A stretch of 64,000 nucleotides of DNA from Crotophaga sulcirostris (GCA_013397455.1 VYZB01000055.1:3235687-3299686), one strand, 5' to 3'; shown: positions 12,237-25,198, numbered from the stretch's first letter. The notes: generated by a model from the letters alone, not told the origin. Numbers and translations are program-made.

Positions 12237-12282
12237 GGGATGTTGTCCCTTCCAATCCAAAGTATTCTATGACTCTATGATA
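12237..12282 (+). mobile_element. CR1 3' tail fragment
   Basis: The "tcccttccaatccaaagta" block followed by "ttctatgactctatga" is the extreme 3' end and octamer tail of a CR1 LINE in sense orientation. Only about 45 bases are recognisable. The upstream part is either more diverged or not CR1. An open frame entered through the acceptor-like site at 12110 runs through this tail and stops in it. Confidence 0.7.
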
Positions 12283-14143
12283 TAGGATGCAAACTGCTGT
12301 GCGTTTGGCAACTCCTGTTTACTCTTTATTCTAAACACCAGGCAATAGATTTCCAAGTGCCTGGAGGGTGCAGTGGCAGCACTCGTACCCCGGTGCTGCA
12401 GAGCCTGCCTGGAGTGGTGCTGAGCATGAAGGTTCCTTCATGCAAAACAAGAGTATGTTGAGGATCAGCAACTACATATGCCAGACATCAACAGCAAACA
12501 CAACTGTCCAGGCAGGACCCTTTTTGAAGCCTGTACTGGGGTGCCCACTTGTCAGAGTCGTACTTGGATCATTTGATGACTCAGTGGGGTCTTCATACAG
12601 CAATACCAATTGTTTTTAAGCCCTGTGATGGTCCTTGCTCACCTAACTGATATGCAGATATCTTGAAGACAGACTGCATCACAGAAAAATGCACAGATTC
12701 CAAAAAGGACATATACACACACATACGAAAACCTTGCTGAAAGTCATCTCAAAGCCTGGTACAAGCATAGAGCCTTCCCAGGACTCTCCTCAAGACAGAA
12801 ATCCTTCTCAGGAGGATTACACTAAACCACCCACTCAGCTATACCAGACTTCATGGTACTGCACCGTGCTAATCGTCACCCAAGAGACAAACACCTCATT
12901 TGATGGGAAGCCAATGTGAGTACTCCGTGTGTAATAAAACCTGCAGTAAAACAATGCTGCCAATGCATTACAAAGTCCTATTATAGATCAGTCCTACAGC
13001 TGCCTCTTGGGTAGAGCTGTTAATTAAGGTGACTGACTTACATCTGAACAAACTGCAGTCAGACACACACAGAAGACCAGCTCAGGAGCTCTTTGTTTTT
13101 TGAAACAGATCCTTCTCTGAGCATGGCCAGCATTCACAGCAGAGGGCCTCTGCTGCTGACACTTCTTGGCATCTGACAGACTGAAAAGTTCCAGCTATGA
13201 TGTCCCAGGCAGAACTGCCCAGAGGTTGTAGAGATGCAGTCCCTTCCCATTGTAGTGGGAACGAGTCATTCTGCTCTCCCAGCCAAGCTTGAAAAATCTC
13301 ATTTTATTACTCAAAACATTTTCAGTTTTGCGGAGGAGGGTTTGCTGATATTTCAGAAATGAGAAGACAACTGCTTCGTGATCTCGTAACTAGGGAGCAA
13401 ACGAGAGCTCATTAGAAAATGGGAAAGGATTGCGGGGGAGTTGCACATTTCCCACCTCATTCCTGCAGTTTTCTGCATTACAATTCAGTAGCTTGAACAA
13501 GGTTTCTACAACAGATCTTGTGTTACAAGGTGTTTTCCAGGAAGCCCATCTTCTTTGGGGTCAGAGCAATATCTAAGACCTTCAAAAGCAAATACAAAAA
13601 GTAAAAGCACGGGTTTCTAGTTCATAAGACTGAAAAATGTGGGTATAGGAAGCCTCAAAATTCCAAAGCAACCCATCAAAAACAACTCAACCTAAAATCT
13701 TGGCTTTTTCTTGGTTTTGGAGGGTGTAGCTGTGAGCTTTTTATTGCTTGCACTTTTACATCCAAACACAGTGAGCAGTGTTACAGTAAGTACTAATCAA
13801 CTTCCCTGCATGCTGCCTTGGGAAAGAAAAACAGAAATGATTGTCTCACATGGGATAAATTAGCACGTACTTCTGAAGATTCCTGGTCCTTATATTGTAA
13901 GGCCAGGCACAACCATAAAATTCTTGGCCAATCTGGCCAAGCTATGGTTGAGGTATACAGGTGATAGCAGACCTGAGAGCCCATCCACTCCTCATACTAA
14001 CATCAGCACTTTGCCTGAGCGGGAGTCACAGGGCTCTTTCTCAGGTAGCAGGGAAATCCCATCCAACTGTTTGTATGCTGTTCCTTGTGGCCTGCTGGGT
14101 TTTGCTTTGCAGTCCCTCCCTGCTTATGGCTCTTTTCTGTTGT

Positions 14144-14413
14144 AATCATAGAACCACAGAATGGTTTGGGTTGGAAGGGACCTTAAAAATCACCCAGTTC
14201 CAACCCCCTGCTATGGGCAGGGACACCTCCCATTGGATGAGTTTGATCAAAGCCTAATCCAACCAGGTCTTGAACACCTCATGGCATCCACGACTTCTCT
14301 GAGAAACGTGTGCCACTGCCTCACCACCCTCATAGTAAAAAATTTCTTCCTAATATCTTGTCTAAATCCCCCCTCTTTCATCTTAAAACTGTTACCCCTC
14401 ATCCTATCCCTCC
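14144..14413 (-). mobile_element. CR1 LINE 3' fragment, minus orientation
   Basis: The plus strand begins with "aatcatagaaccacagaatg" and "ggttggaagggacctt". It continues with "aaatcacccagttccaaccc", "gctatgggcagggacacctc", an "aatttcttcctaatatct" stretch and "ttacccctcatcctatccc". In this order it is the exact reverse of an avian CR1 3' region (terminal octamer, 3' UTR, end of ORF2). Roughly 270 bases remain and the 5' end is truncated. Antisense frames through it (14161-14421) are shadows. Confidence 0.92.
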
Positions 14414-16180
14414 AAGAATAGGGTGCCTAAAATACAAAAACAAAAGTAAAGTAAAAACCCCAGCTGTAGACAGTTCTCTATCAAGTTCACTGTCAGTGTT
14501 GGATGTGTTCTTTGCTAGGGAGTTATATTTCTCTTAAAGGAAATATAAGAGAAGCAGCATAAGGCCTGTTAAATAAAGCTTTTCTATCCAACTGTTAAAC
14601 TGTCTGCAACTTCTCCTAGTGACAAAGCCACACCGGACTGGTTACAAACTCCATTATAAGGAGACAATTGTAAAGACTCACCTTGAAAGTAATTAATCTT
14701 ATCTAAGTCTTCAATTGTGAATGCATGAAATGATAATATGCTAAGCTTAAGGGAGCTGCATTTGCTGCTTGAATACTGGTAATAGGATAGAATTCTGTGT
14801 CACCTTATTGATCTGTGTTTACACAACACCACCGAGCAGACAAGCTTAAGGAAACACCACATTTCCTTTGATAAGGGTTCTGCCAATTACCCTGACAACA
14901 GGGAGGAAGGGAATGAACTTGGTCCCTTTGATTTCTAGGTGTGGGCTGTGCACAGGTCTCCATTTCATTTAACACAGAAGATTAGCAGGTAATATCCTCC
15001 TCTTTGATATTCTCCCTCAAGACTATCTGGAGGGAGACAACCCATCCCAGCAGAGAAGATTAGGGTGCCATCTTCTCCTTAGCCCTGGCCACACCGAGGT
15101 GCTCCCCCAGAAAGCAAGTGTATAGGGAATTAAATATTTTTTTTCCCTCATAGCATTACTTCTCCCCGAGCTCAGACTTGCTTTCCAGCCACACCAATGC
15201 TAGTGCTGGCTCAAAGGAGAGAACAAAGACCTCAGCAGTCCTGACTTACATCTGCATGAAGATGCTGTGATGCTGTACATCCCATTGTTGTGTCTATCAA
15301 GGCTGTGCCTATTTCAGGTACTCAGATGCCCTAGGACAGAGATGAGGAGCTCTTCATAAGGAAGGCTCGTACTGCCTTGCATGTATGGGTGAGCCAAGGG
15401 CACCGTGAGCAGCCCAGGAATACAAATCAGAAGCCACTGCTGCTCTGGCTACCAAAGGATGTGGGGCAAGCCAGTCAGTCTTTTCTGACTGAACAGTGGG
15501 GGAAACCTGCAGTGTAAGTCCATTCACCCACACACTTTCTCTCTTTCTCCCCTCCCTCTCCCAAGAAAGCAAATGCCACATCTTTTGTATTTCTTAAAAT
15601 ATCCCTTGTTAACATAATGAGGCCATTGACAGTAACCTCGAAGTCAGCATCCTACAGCGATTCTGACAATTCAGCAGCATCCTCACTGCTCCAAGGAATT
15701 GGAAAACACAAGCAGTGCGGAAAACACAAACATCAATGTGCAAAACAAACACATCTGATGTATCGGAGCAGCAACAAAGAGCCTCGAGAGACTGCGGGGA
15801 AAGCACCTATTTGTTGGGGAGAGCAAACCCAGGGGATATAATGAGCTGGTGAGGCATGGTTCAGCTTCTCAGGATTCGGAAGGCAATTAAAGAAGGCAGA
15901 AGTCAGCAGAACAGCATATTACACTGTGACATCATTAAAGTCATCAGCACTCACCTCCTACTGAGAAGTCTTCTCTTTCCCTCTCCTCCCACCCCTGGCA
16001 CATTTTTTTACCAAAACTCAGGGTCATCTCACATAAATGGAGAAGTTAATTTTAAAAGTTTCTCAAAATGCAACTTGGACTCTTAGACTTTCTGTGTGGG
16101 AAATGCGTAGAGGAAATAAAACAAAATCAAGTAAGGAGGTTAGTCAGACTGTGAAATGAAATGAAACTACAGCTGTAAAA

Positions 16181-16240
16181 CTTCATGGATTTTTATGGCT
16201 GGAGGAGCCCACAGCAATGTTTTTGTCTCCTGCCACCACA
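16181..16240 (-). mobile_element. Possible ancient CR1-like fragment, minus orientation
   Basis: The sequence "cttcatggatttttatggct" followed by "ggaggagccc" and "tttttgtctcctgcc" follows the same reversed old-CR1 3' pattern as the fragment at 10252-10392, with roughly the same spacing. It is only about 60 bases long and quite diverged. Confidence 0.35.
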
Positions 16241-19200
16241 CGTGTATGGTTAGATCAGGACACGTTTGTCACAAGCTCTCCTGAAACCAAGCACCAGCAC
16301 AGCTCTGTCCCCAGTACAAAACAAGTGTTTGTTTTAAATATCACTAAAAGTAAAATCTGTCTGCAGCTGATTGCCACAATATACTGATCACAATGGGATA
16401 CATCTGGCACTGAAGAGTACACAGGTCTAAAGGGCTGCATTCAAGGTAGTATGCTTACACAGTTCCACATTTCAAGGTTCTTGGTAGAAGATCTTGTTCC
16501 CTCTAGTTTGCTTTTTCGGTTTCACTCGTAAATAAACATCCTGTGTGTGGCCGAAAGTGGACAATAAAACGTCATGAGAAGGCACGATCTCACAGCATTT
16601 CCAAGCAGGCAAGGTACCCAGGCATTGCAGCAGTGTGTTAGCAGTACTGCAGTAACCAGAATATCAGGAGACTTCCAGAATGACGCAGGTTGGGGAACAG
16701 CAGGTTTGCCTATGCCCACCACATGGCCCAATATATCATCCCAGATGAGGCCAGACCCTCTTTCCAAGCTCACATTTCCAGAAAAGAGGAAAAGATCAAA
16801 GCTGTGGGAGTATTTTTAAATAGAGAGAACTGCCTCACTCCGTTCTGCTGCATGAAAAAGGGACTTCGCTGGAGATCGAATTGCTTTTATGTCAAGACAG
16901 TAACCTTGTGCTGCCTCCACCCCATAGCCAGTCACACTGACCTTCATTACACCTTAACTCTTTCAGCCCATCTGGCCATAAATTAGGACAAATGGGCTAC
17001 ACCCTTTCCTTCTCCTGTAACGCACATGACCATCTCAGCGGTGCTATTGGCACATAAAGGCTTTTGCCCTTTCTGTTTCCCTCCCTGGATAATGAGCTGT
17101 CTATTAAGTAGGCAGATTCAGTTTTGGCTGGTAATATCTTATGTAATCACAAGGGTGAACAACAGAGACACGGAGAACAGAAGATGTTGGAGACAAGGAA
17201 AAGCTAAACAGGCTTTCCAGAGTCCTAAGAGCTGAAATATCACCAGTGTTCTTCTCCTTCATTACGTCCCTGCTGCTGGAGCCTGCAAGAAAATGTTTGT
17301 CCCTCACAACTCCCAGTCAGCTCCTTTCTGCACCTCTACTGCATTGGACTCATTTGAAATAAAAGTCCAGTGTCGAGTTCTTAGGAGAGTTCGACATCAA
17401 CCAATCCAGTCTTAGGCCTGGAACCCAAGAGGAACAGAGTTTTGTCTGAGGTTTGTGTGTCTCATCAATCCCCCACTCTTAACTGTCAGCCAAATAACAT
17501 CTTTCCACTCACTTGATTTCTTTGGTGTTATGTCCACCACGTGTTTAGGTGCTGTTCCTTAGCTTGTGCCTATATTCACCTGGATTTCCAGATACTCTCC
17601 AATCAAACCTGGTGCGACCAAGGCTGCCACCCTTACGCAGCCAGGAAAGACTGCAGAGACAGTAGGTACCAAACAGGGAACAGGTGTGTAAGAAACACAA
17701 GAGGCTAAAAACCTTTTCCAGACCTCAGGGAAGCATGGGCAGAATGAAGAGTCGCAGGTGGTGCCTGGATTTGTGTCCCAACCATTGCTTTGCCTCAGTC
17801 CAGGTTTGTGGTTTGTTCTAGATGTGTGTGCAAATCCGCCCAATCTCTTAGCGCTCTCATCTGAATGGTGAGCTTGGCCTAGTGATGAAAAGAAAAGGAT
17901 TTGGGTTAAGTTTGGGACAAATTGCCACAGATCTTATTGTTCTGTTGTTTTCACTCCAGTTACTCACACATCCCTACCCTAAAGCTGACATAAGCTTGGC
18001 TCACAGACCTCCCCTGTGGGATCCACTTGTAGCTGCCGGCCCTGCACGCACACACGCATTAACTCTTACCTAATGAATAATTACCAGAGGACTGGGACAT
18101 TTCATTTGCCTGATAACAGCACACACCTCAGGGAATGAAATAACGTTTCGAGGTTGGATACAAATGCACGTAACGCAAAGATGTCACAGGTTACCCTACG
18201 TGACAGTTACTGCAGAGCACAGACACACAAGAGAAAATAGGTAGGAGAAAAAGTGCCCTATGGCACTAGACTATATTAACCTGGGAATAGGCAGTTTTCC
18301 TTGGAAGTTTTTCTAATTTAGAACAACAGCGCATGGGTGAGATTTTCATATCAAAGATTGGAAATGGATGCAGAGATGTGAGAAATTACTTGTACAAGAT
18401 TGCACAAGAACTTGTTTGCAGAGCCACAGACCTTTTCTCTTTCACACCTATTTCTTGCTGCTTTGTCTGCAACTTCCCTCTTCATAGTGGTGTGTGGTTC
18501 AAAGAAAGGTCAGAGTGGGGAGGTCTAGCAGGAACACTAAAGGTCACCCAGACTTTCAAATGGAAGCTGGAAATCCTGTGTGGATGTGTTCTCTCTGGTC
18601 TGGGGGTACATCTGAGCCCCCAGCCCCAAGAAAATAGGTGCTCTCCTGGAATATTCACTCCAGAGAGCTCTTACACTGTCTCTGCTTATGCAGCAAAAGT
18701 AGGTATGACCACCTGCCCATTACATAGCCACAGACAGTCTTTACATCAGGTGTGGCTGTACCTCTTTTCTTCTCATTTTTATTTCATGCTGATGAAAAAC
18801 ACTGGGCTGATTGCATTGGCCTCTTACTTACCCACATGGCAGTGATGAAATCTCTCCTTCACCTCATCCGGTCAACTGGTGCACGAGGATATGCTGGGAC
18901 CAGCTTGAGGGATGGAGGGGCAGTTGGGTTTCCATTGTTCACTCCCACATCAGCCTCTCAGACAAAAATGCAAAGAAAATACTGCCAAATGGAAGAGGTC
19001 AGGGAGGCAGGAGCACACTTGTTGAACCGGATTTGCAGTAACACTCTGTTTCTAACCCGCAGGCCAGCAAGACCTCTGCTGCTCGTGCAGGGCTGTTTTT
19101 CCTCCTGCCAAATAGATATAGATTTGTATTGGTATCAGATTTGCATTCAGTAACATGCTGTAGAGTCTTTGCTTCTAATTTCTTGCATGGCTGACTCCTT

Positions 19201-20220
19201 TGCCTACTGCGTTAGAAGTTAATTTAGGTCCAAAATGTGAAAGACCATCATGCAGGAGGCAGAACGATACCGGGAAAAATAAAATAGCACAGAATCCTGT
19301 AAATAAAGACTACATGGGAAGGAGTATTCAGAAAAGGTGCTGAATTACTATATTATGGACAACTTTAAATTTGGATGCAATTTAAATAGGTACACAGAAT
19401 ACAAAAGTGAATATGTTTTCTGCTCACTGAAAGGGACAACTTATAAACAGAATAGTCTATAAATAGACTTTAAGACTATTAAAACACCTTTTAAGACCCA
19501 TGAAAGCATTCAGTGAAGAAATCAAATTATATTTATCCCTCAAACTCACCACAAAGTAGTTTACTGCCTTTCCCTTTTTTTTTCCCTTTTAAAAATAACA
19601 AGCAACAAACCGGTTTATCTTACTGTATCTGTTGTAAACACCTTTATGGCAAGGTAATTGCTAAGTGCATTGTGTTGAACAATTCGTTACTTTGTTTGAG
19701 GAACAGTTGTTATGCCCTTTGGAGATGGCAGAAGAGAACTCCCCCGTGACCTTTGGAAAATGAAATCATCAGCATTACTCAGAAGCTAAAGTCAAGAAGT
19801 TTAAAAACAGACTTAAGAGAAGGTCTTCCCATGCCTCCTGAAAAAGACACAATCTGTGCTTTCACTGGAGCCAAGCTAGCTCACTCCAGCCCTTTTAGAC
19901 CATTAATGATTTGTGCCTAACTAGCATCCAGGGTAGGTGATTCACTGATGAAAGCGCTGCAGGGCTCCCTGTCCTGTGCACAGACCTGCTCTCGTCATCA
20001 CAGCGGTACAGGACATAACACCGTGGGCTGCCTGTGCTGGAGAGAAGATCATGAGCTCGATTGTGTGCTACAAACAAAGGGAGAGCCATTATCAGACACT
20101 GCTTTGCCAGGCTGCATGAAAAACCGCCTCTGCAAATTGCATAATGCCCCTGGATGTTCCCAGCAGTGCCATGGCAGGCCCACGGGGCTGGCGCTCGGAC
20201 AGGAGGAAGCCGGATCTCCT

Positions 20221-20238
20221 CCCTCCCACCTCCCTCCC
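20221..20238 (-). other. G-quadruplex motif on the minus strand
   Basis: Four C-triplets on the plus strand (20221-20223, 20225-20227, 20232-20234, 20236-20238) give four G-triplets on the minus strand with loops of 1, 4 and 1 bases. Short loops favour stable, parallel quadruplexes. It lies in a mildly CpG-enriched stretch. Confidence 0.7.
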
Positions 20239-21559
20239 AGCATGGGAAAGCTCAGGAGGGCTGTTGTGTAGGCAAAAAAAAACCCCAGAAACCACCCTCA
20301 CTTATCTCCTGGGAAAGAGCTGTGCTGCTCTGGAGCGAGGTCTGACGCACACAGTTGTGGTCATGGATCAGAGGGGGCCCAGTATGGCAGCAAGGTGCAG
20401 CACACAGCTTTGGGGAGCACCTGGAGAGGGCAACGGGAGAGATATCACACTTGGTCACTGTGGGTGTCTGTCACAGCCCTGTCCCTCAGCCTGTGCTTGT
20501 CTTGTTCGTTGAGACAACGCGCCCCAGTTTTGACCAGTCCCTGTGCGCTACGATAGGAAACTATTGAAAGGACAGGAAAACACTGGAAATACAGAGCCGG
20601 TGTGTGTGTGCTGAAGTCCCTGTCTCACACTCAGCGTGGGAGAGGTGTGGTTTGGCAACGCAGCGAGGCTGATACGGTGCCTCCTCCTTGCTGTTCATGG
20701 GTCAGAAGAACATTTGTGCCCGCACCAAGGAGGGACGGGAAGAAAAGCACAGCTGGGGCAGAGGGAGGGGGCTGCTCGATTGCCTCAGAGGTGCTGTCAC
20801 AACGCAGAGCGAGGCTGAAATCTCCAAGGACTGCAGGATCCCCACCGGGATGGCAAATGGTGACCTTGCCAGGCAATGTTGAATGGGCAAGATCTCACCA
20901 CGAGCGAATGTGACCGCGATAAGCAGTGCGTGTGACTTCCCGGGTTCTTTCCACTTGCCTTAGAGTCCATACGCTTGGAATGCTTTCTCCTCTTCTCCTC
21001 CTGTTACTGGTGGCACCAGGGATTTATGAGGCAGCAGGGAGCATTTCTTAATATCAGTGGTGTGTAACTTTCCAGAATGACTGACTGTGCTGTTAACTGT
21101 GGCAAAGGGAAGAGAACAAGTGGGCAGGCAAGGGAGAGCACTTCAAACCCCGGAGATGAACAATAAGTGATATTAAATATTTCTATATATGCAAAATAAA
21201 TGTATGAAGCTTACACGTCTATTGCTACAGAACTCCTGTGTTTATTAGAAAAGGGGAAAGCTACTTAGAAAAGTGGTGTCTATGTAGAAAAAATTATATC
21301 TATGTAAACAAGACAGGAACTGGGAGTTAGTGTAGTCAGAGTTGCAGGAGAGTTTTAAATTAAAGATCGGGTTAAGGAAGAGGTATGGAAGAGCATGCAG
21401 TTTGGTTGAGGCTCTCAGATCTCTCTGTTAAGAAAAAGGAGAAGACAGAAGGCAATGGGGGTAAGTGGGAAAACAGAGAAGACCAGTGTCTATAAATTAA
21501 TCCCCAATGAAGGAGCACACACACACAAAATACACAAAAATAGGTAGCAAGCCCATGAC

Positions 21560-22230
21560 CACATTTAAAACAATTTCTGTACAAATGGCAGTAGGTTGAA
21601 AACAAAGAATAATGGACTAGAATGCCTGGCTTTAAATAAGGATATTGGCAATACATGTATCTGGGAAACTTTCTAGAAAGAACCAATCAGTAAAATACTA
21701 TTATATGAGGTTTAAACAGTATAAATGTCAGAACAGTCCATGCCAGGGAGGGAAAGATAAGTACATGACTCAAGTTCTCAGAAGATCTTGTATATTGAAT
21801 GAACCAAATTAAATGTTTTCCTTTAAGAAAGGGGACAACATAAAAGTAAGGAAATTCATCAAAATTAGCAGCTAAAAACAGTAAAGCACTTGTAGATGAT
21901 AGAAGATGGTTTAAAGACACTCTACAGCAGGCCTAGCATAAAAAAAAAACTACTCAAAGGAAAAGTAAGCCAGCGTGATTAAACCATGTAACACTTCTGA
22001 AATGTAAAGATAAATTCTTCAAAAAACATGGAGTTAAGGAAGATGGAAAAGAACACAGTTTTGATGATGGACTTCCAAGATTGGGGATGTGGAGGGAAAA
22101 AAACACCAGCTGGAAGCTCAACCCAGAACACTACAAAAAGAATAATGCACACAACAAAAAATTATGAAGGAGCTGTGAGAGGCGCTGGGACTCTGGACAT
22201 AAAATATGTAAATATGTTCCCAGGTCTGCT
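21560..22230 (+). mobile_element. Ancient CR1-like LINE, decayed ORF2 relic
   Basis: Diverged blocks appear in the order expected for the ORF2 of the old CR1 group. "gtacaaatggcagtagg" is followed by "gactagaatgcctggcttta" and "aataaggatattggcaatac". Then come "atgaaccaaattaaatg", "tttaagaaaggggacaacat", "aaaagtaaggaaattcatc", "ggtttaaagacactct" and "aaaagtaagccagcgtg". ORF2 encodes an endonuclease and a reverse transcriptase. The retained part would span the endonuclease into the linker before the polymerase. Frameshifts and stops are everywhere, so no protein is made. Block identities are from memory and both ends are uncertain; the A-rich stretch from about 21400 may belong to it. Confidence 0.5.
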
Positions 22231-22548
22231 CATTGCCATAAAACAGGCAAGTGTTGGAGGAACCCCAGGACTATGTCATAAACGTGTCTGGGTCCATTGC
22301 TGCATGCACAAGCCCTGTTGAGCACAGAGCCAGCAGAGCCCATCAGGCTTCCTCACCACACTATGTCTGGGTAGGACTCAGCAGGCAAGCAGGGATAATG
22401 TGCTGAGGATGCCAGTATGACAATTGTGAGCTGTAAGGTTCAGAGACAAAGCAGGTGGGCATTAGTCAGCCCACTGAGGTGATTCATGGAGCCTGATAAG
22501 TGCTGGTATCCTTCACCTGGTACAAAACTGACACAAAGCAAAACATTC

Positions 22549-22654
22549 ACTCTCCGTGCCTCATTGAACTCCTATATAAATTAGGGTAATGCCCACCTCA
22601 TGAGGTTGCTTCAAGAATTAATGGATATGGCCAAAGCTTTGAGATTCTTAGATG
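22549..22654 (+). repeat. MIR-type SINE 3' half, plus orientation
   Basis: The order "cactctccgtgcctcattga", "aaattagggtaatgccca", "cctcatgaggttgcttcaag", "aattaatgg" and "aaagctttgagattctta" mirrors the central and 3' part of MIR-like SINEs. The consensus there reads roughly "tgcctcagtttcctcatctg", "aaatggggataatacctacc" and "tcatagggttgt". The "aaagctttgagatt" end is closer to the sauropsid versions. It follows the CR1 ORF2 relic by about 300 bases. Confidence 0.65.
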
Positions 22655-25184
22655 CACACACAAATTATTTAAGCAGCTTTTAAGCAGTTCTCTTTTAAAT
22701 GTGAAACAGACATGATTACGTCAAGGTGCTTTCAGTTGGCTATGTGACCAAGATGAAAGCCAGGGTCTGGAGCTGATCATCTTCAAAGTGGGAGCACCTG
22801 GGGTGGCTGCTCTGTGTGGATGCCAGGCACGGCACAGGCACTGGAAATTCAAAACATTCCAGCTGGTGATTTGTTACACCAACCTTTTTCATCTAAGCTA
22901 GTGAATCAACTTGGCACAGACTTCCTGTGATGGACAGAACTGTGCTGCAGCCATTTAAAGTGGTGGCATACTAAAGTTGTATCCTTTTCTTTTCTGAGCA
23001 TTTCTGCTTATCCAATAATAAACAATTAAAACAACCTTTCAGTTTTCCCATAAACATCTGCCATGAGCAATTACCTTCAGCCGTGCCTCAGCAGGTCTTA
23101 GTTCCATAAGAATTTTTTTTATGATTCTTTTTTTTTAATGGAGCTCTCTAAAACTTTATTTGGAACCACGTTGTGCTAGCCAAAGGAGAAAGAGAGACTT
23201 TGTACTTTATCCAGACTCAAGAATAGGATTCTCTGAAACCAAGCACAGTCAGAAATACAAATAGATGACTGCCACAGCATCAGACACGCTAACTCTAATT
23301 AAAACAAAAATTAAATTAAGATAATGAGCCTTTGACAATTACCTCTTTTCCTTAAATTTCGTTATTTGGAATTTCCTAGGCATATGGATCTTCCAAATCA
23401 AAAAATTCAAGTGTTCCTTTTCTTCTCCAAGTGCCAGCATATTCTATCTGAGGGCACTAGAGATTTTTCAGGGAGGTGTGGTTGGAAACAGTCTCCTATC
23501 TGTCTCAGCCAAGATCCCGAGCCATGCTGGTATGAAAGGCAGGTGAAGTTGGTGTTCAGATTCTTCTGAGTAAAGCTGGAAATCTTGGCAAATGCTTCGG
23601 ATGTCCTTGGTCCTTTATTCCTCCCTCCCTGAAACATCACATGGTCCAGTCATGCCATATGCTCTAACAAACAAGCTTAAGGTTCAGGTTGTTGTTGCTT
23701 TTTCAATCAGACCCTAAGCCACCATCCGTTAGGCCTTAGGCACTTTGAAGCTCATGCATGTAATTAAATCCAGTTAAATAAAGGCTAAAATCTGTCTTGT
23801 CTTCATACCATCTCGAGTGCTGACCTGATGTTATGTTTGCACTTTTCCACACTCTGCAATGGAGATCAAACACATCCCATTTCTCATGCTGGGATTAATA
23901 AGTGACTCCCAGCTAATTGAACCTCTCAGCTTCCATTATACCAATACATCCAACACTCTCGTTTCCAAATATTTTAGCCCCATTCGTGGCTGTCCTTAGT
24001 GTGGTCTCTGATCAGTCTCATGGCCTTGAATCCGTATATGCCCATCACATCTCTGGGTCTGACAGCTGCCCAAGAGTACAGACACACATCTCCTGGACAG
24101 AGAAGAGAATACATGTCCCACACCATGGTAGACACCTTCCAGCTCCTCAGAGTCCTCGGCAGCCAAGCACAATTACTGCACCAACTTTTCTTTCCCGTTT
24201 CGCTCTAGAAAAAGGCATGGGCCAAATCCCACTGGCATCCCCGAGCACCTTCTGACTTTGGAAAACTTGGCTCAAGCCTAATTTCTCCTGCCTGCCGTCC
24301 TGTGTTCCTGGACTTTGCAGGATAACTGCTAAGGACAGAAATAAATCCTTTGTTTACTCTGCTAACTGGAGAACTGCTTTAACCTCTGGCTAAAAACAGG
24401 TGCATTTTCCTATCAGGTTCATGAGTCACTTCATCCCAGGAAAGGCTGGTGAACTTGAAAAGCCCAGTGCTGACTGAACAACAGGAAAGGATGACTTTTT
24501 AATTGAATGGTGGCAAATGTCATCATCCGGTTTTCCTGGGTGGCTTTTTTCTTTTTAAGTCATTGGTTTAACACAGCTCAGGCTTGTTCCTTGCAAATTC
24601 CTTTTCTGTGTGGTATTTCAGCATCACATCCAGTTTGGGATGGAAAACACTACCAACGTTAGACTCCTACAGGAAATAGCAGGTGGAATCTGTGACTGTA
24701 TAAACAGAGCAGGCAATTAATACTTCTGTAATAGATTTTGTGCTTGGTCCAGCATGATCAGACCTTTCAGCACAAGGACTTGTACTTCTTCTCCTTTCTT
24801 TTTTTTTTTTTCTTTAATGCGAAAACAAAGTGCTCCCTTTCTACAGAGCTGTTTTCACTGAAAACAGCATTGCTTCTCACATACCATCTGGCCAGAAACA
24901 GCCAAGGAATTCTTAAAAGGTGACCTTCAAAGGTGACTTCTTTTTGGTGAATTAAAAAACAGCAACCTGCAATGTCTTTCCAATTTTAACACTAGAAATT
25001 CAGGTTTCATCAACCTGTTTTTCCACAACTGAAGACTTATGAAGCCGCTTTGGCAATATTTCTCCACTGCAGAGTTAGCTCATGTTCTGATCCAAATTAA
25101 GGTCAGTGGCTCTTGTTGTATACATAGGAGAAACCGCTGACCTGGCCAGGATGTGCTCCCAGTGCAGACCAACTTACCTGGTTA

Positions 25185-25198
25185 CCTGTAGGGGGCAG
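25185..25198 (+). promoter_or_regulatory. CTCF-like motif, plus orientation
   Basis: The 14 bases "cctgtagggggcag" fit every position of the core CTCF consensus CC(A/T/G)(C/G)(C/T)AG(A/G)(G/T)GGC(A/G)(C/G). CTCF is the vertebrate insulator and loop-anchor protein. No clear upstream extension motif is visible. A second, opposite-facing candidate lies at 36633-36646. Binding depends on tissue and methylation and cannot be read from sequence. Confidence 0.5.

Larger units (their letters stand above)
10861..14143. other. Unique non-coding DNA, no gene seen
   Basis: The stretch holds the CR1 tail listed at 12237-12282, a TTG/CTG-rich simple run near 11818-11842, and a good-looking splice-acceptor sequence ending at 12110. 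No recognisable coding sequence is present. The frames seen are under 100 codons. Confidence 0.5.
14414..21400. other. Unique non-coding DNA, no gene seen
   Basis: No gene is recognised in these 7 kb. The longest ATG-initiated frame (18333-18845, 170 codons) has no domain I know, and such a length is expected once or twice by chance in 64 kb. CpG is modestly raised at 20160-20940, without reaching island density. An old CR1-like fragment (16181-16240) and a G-quadruplex motif (20221-20238) are listed separately. Confidence 0.5.

Noticed and set aside
17845..17905. Possible tRNA-derived SINE head ("cttggcctagtgatg")
   Set aside because: Only the A-box-like words are present. No B-box-like "ggttcgaatcc" block follows at the right spacing.
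18333..18845. 170-codon ATG frame, plus strand
   Set aside because: About two frames of this length are expected by chance in 64 kb on six frames. The peptide has no recognisable motif, and its stop lies in an unremarkable context.
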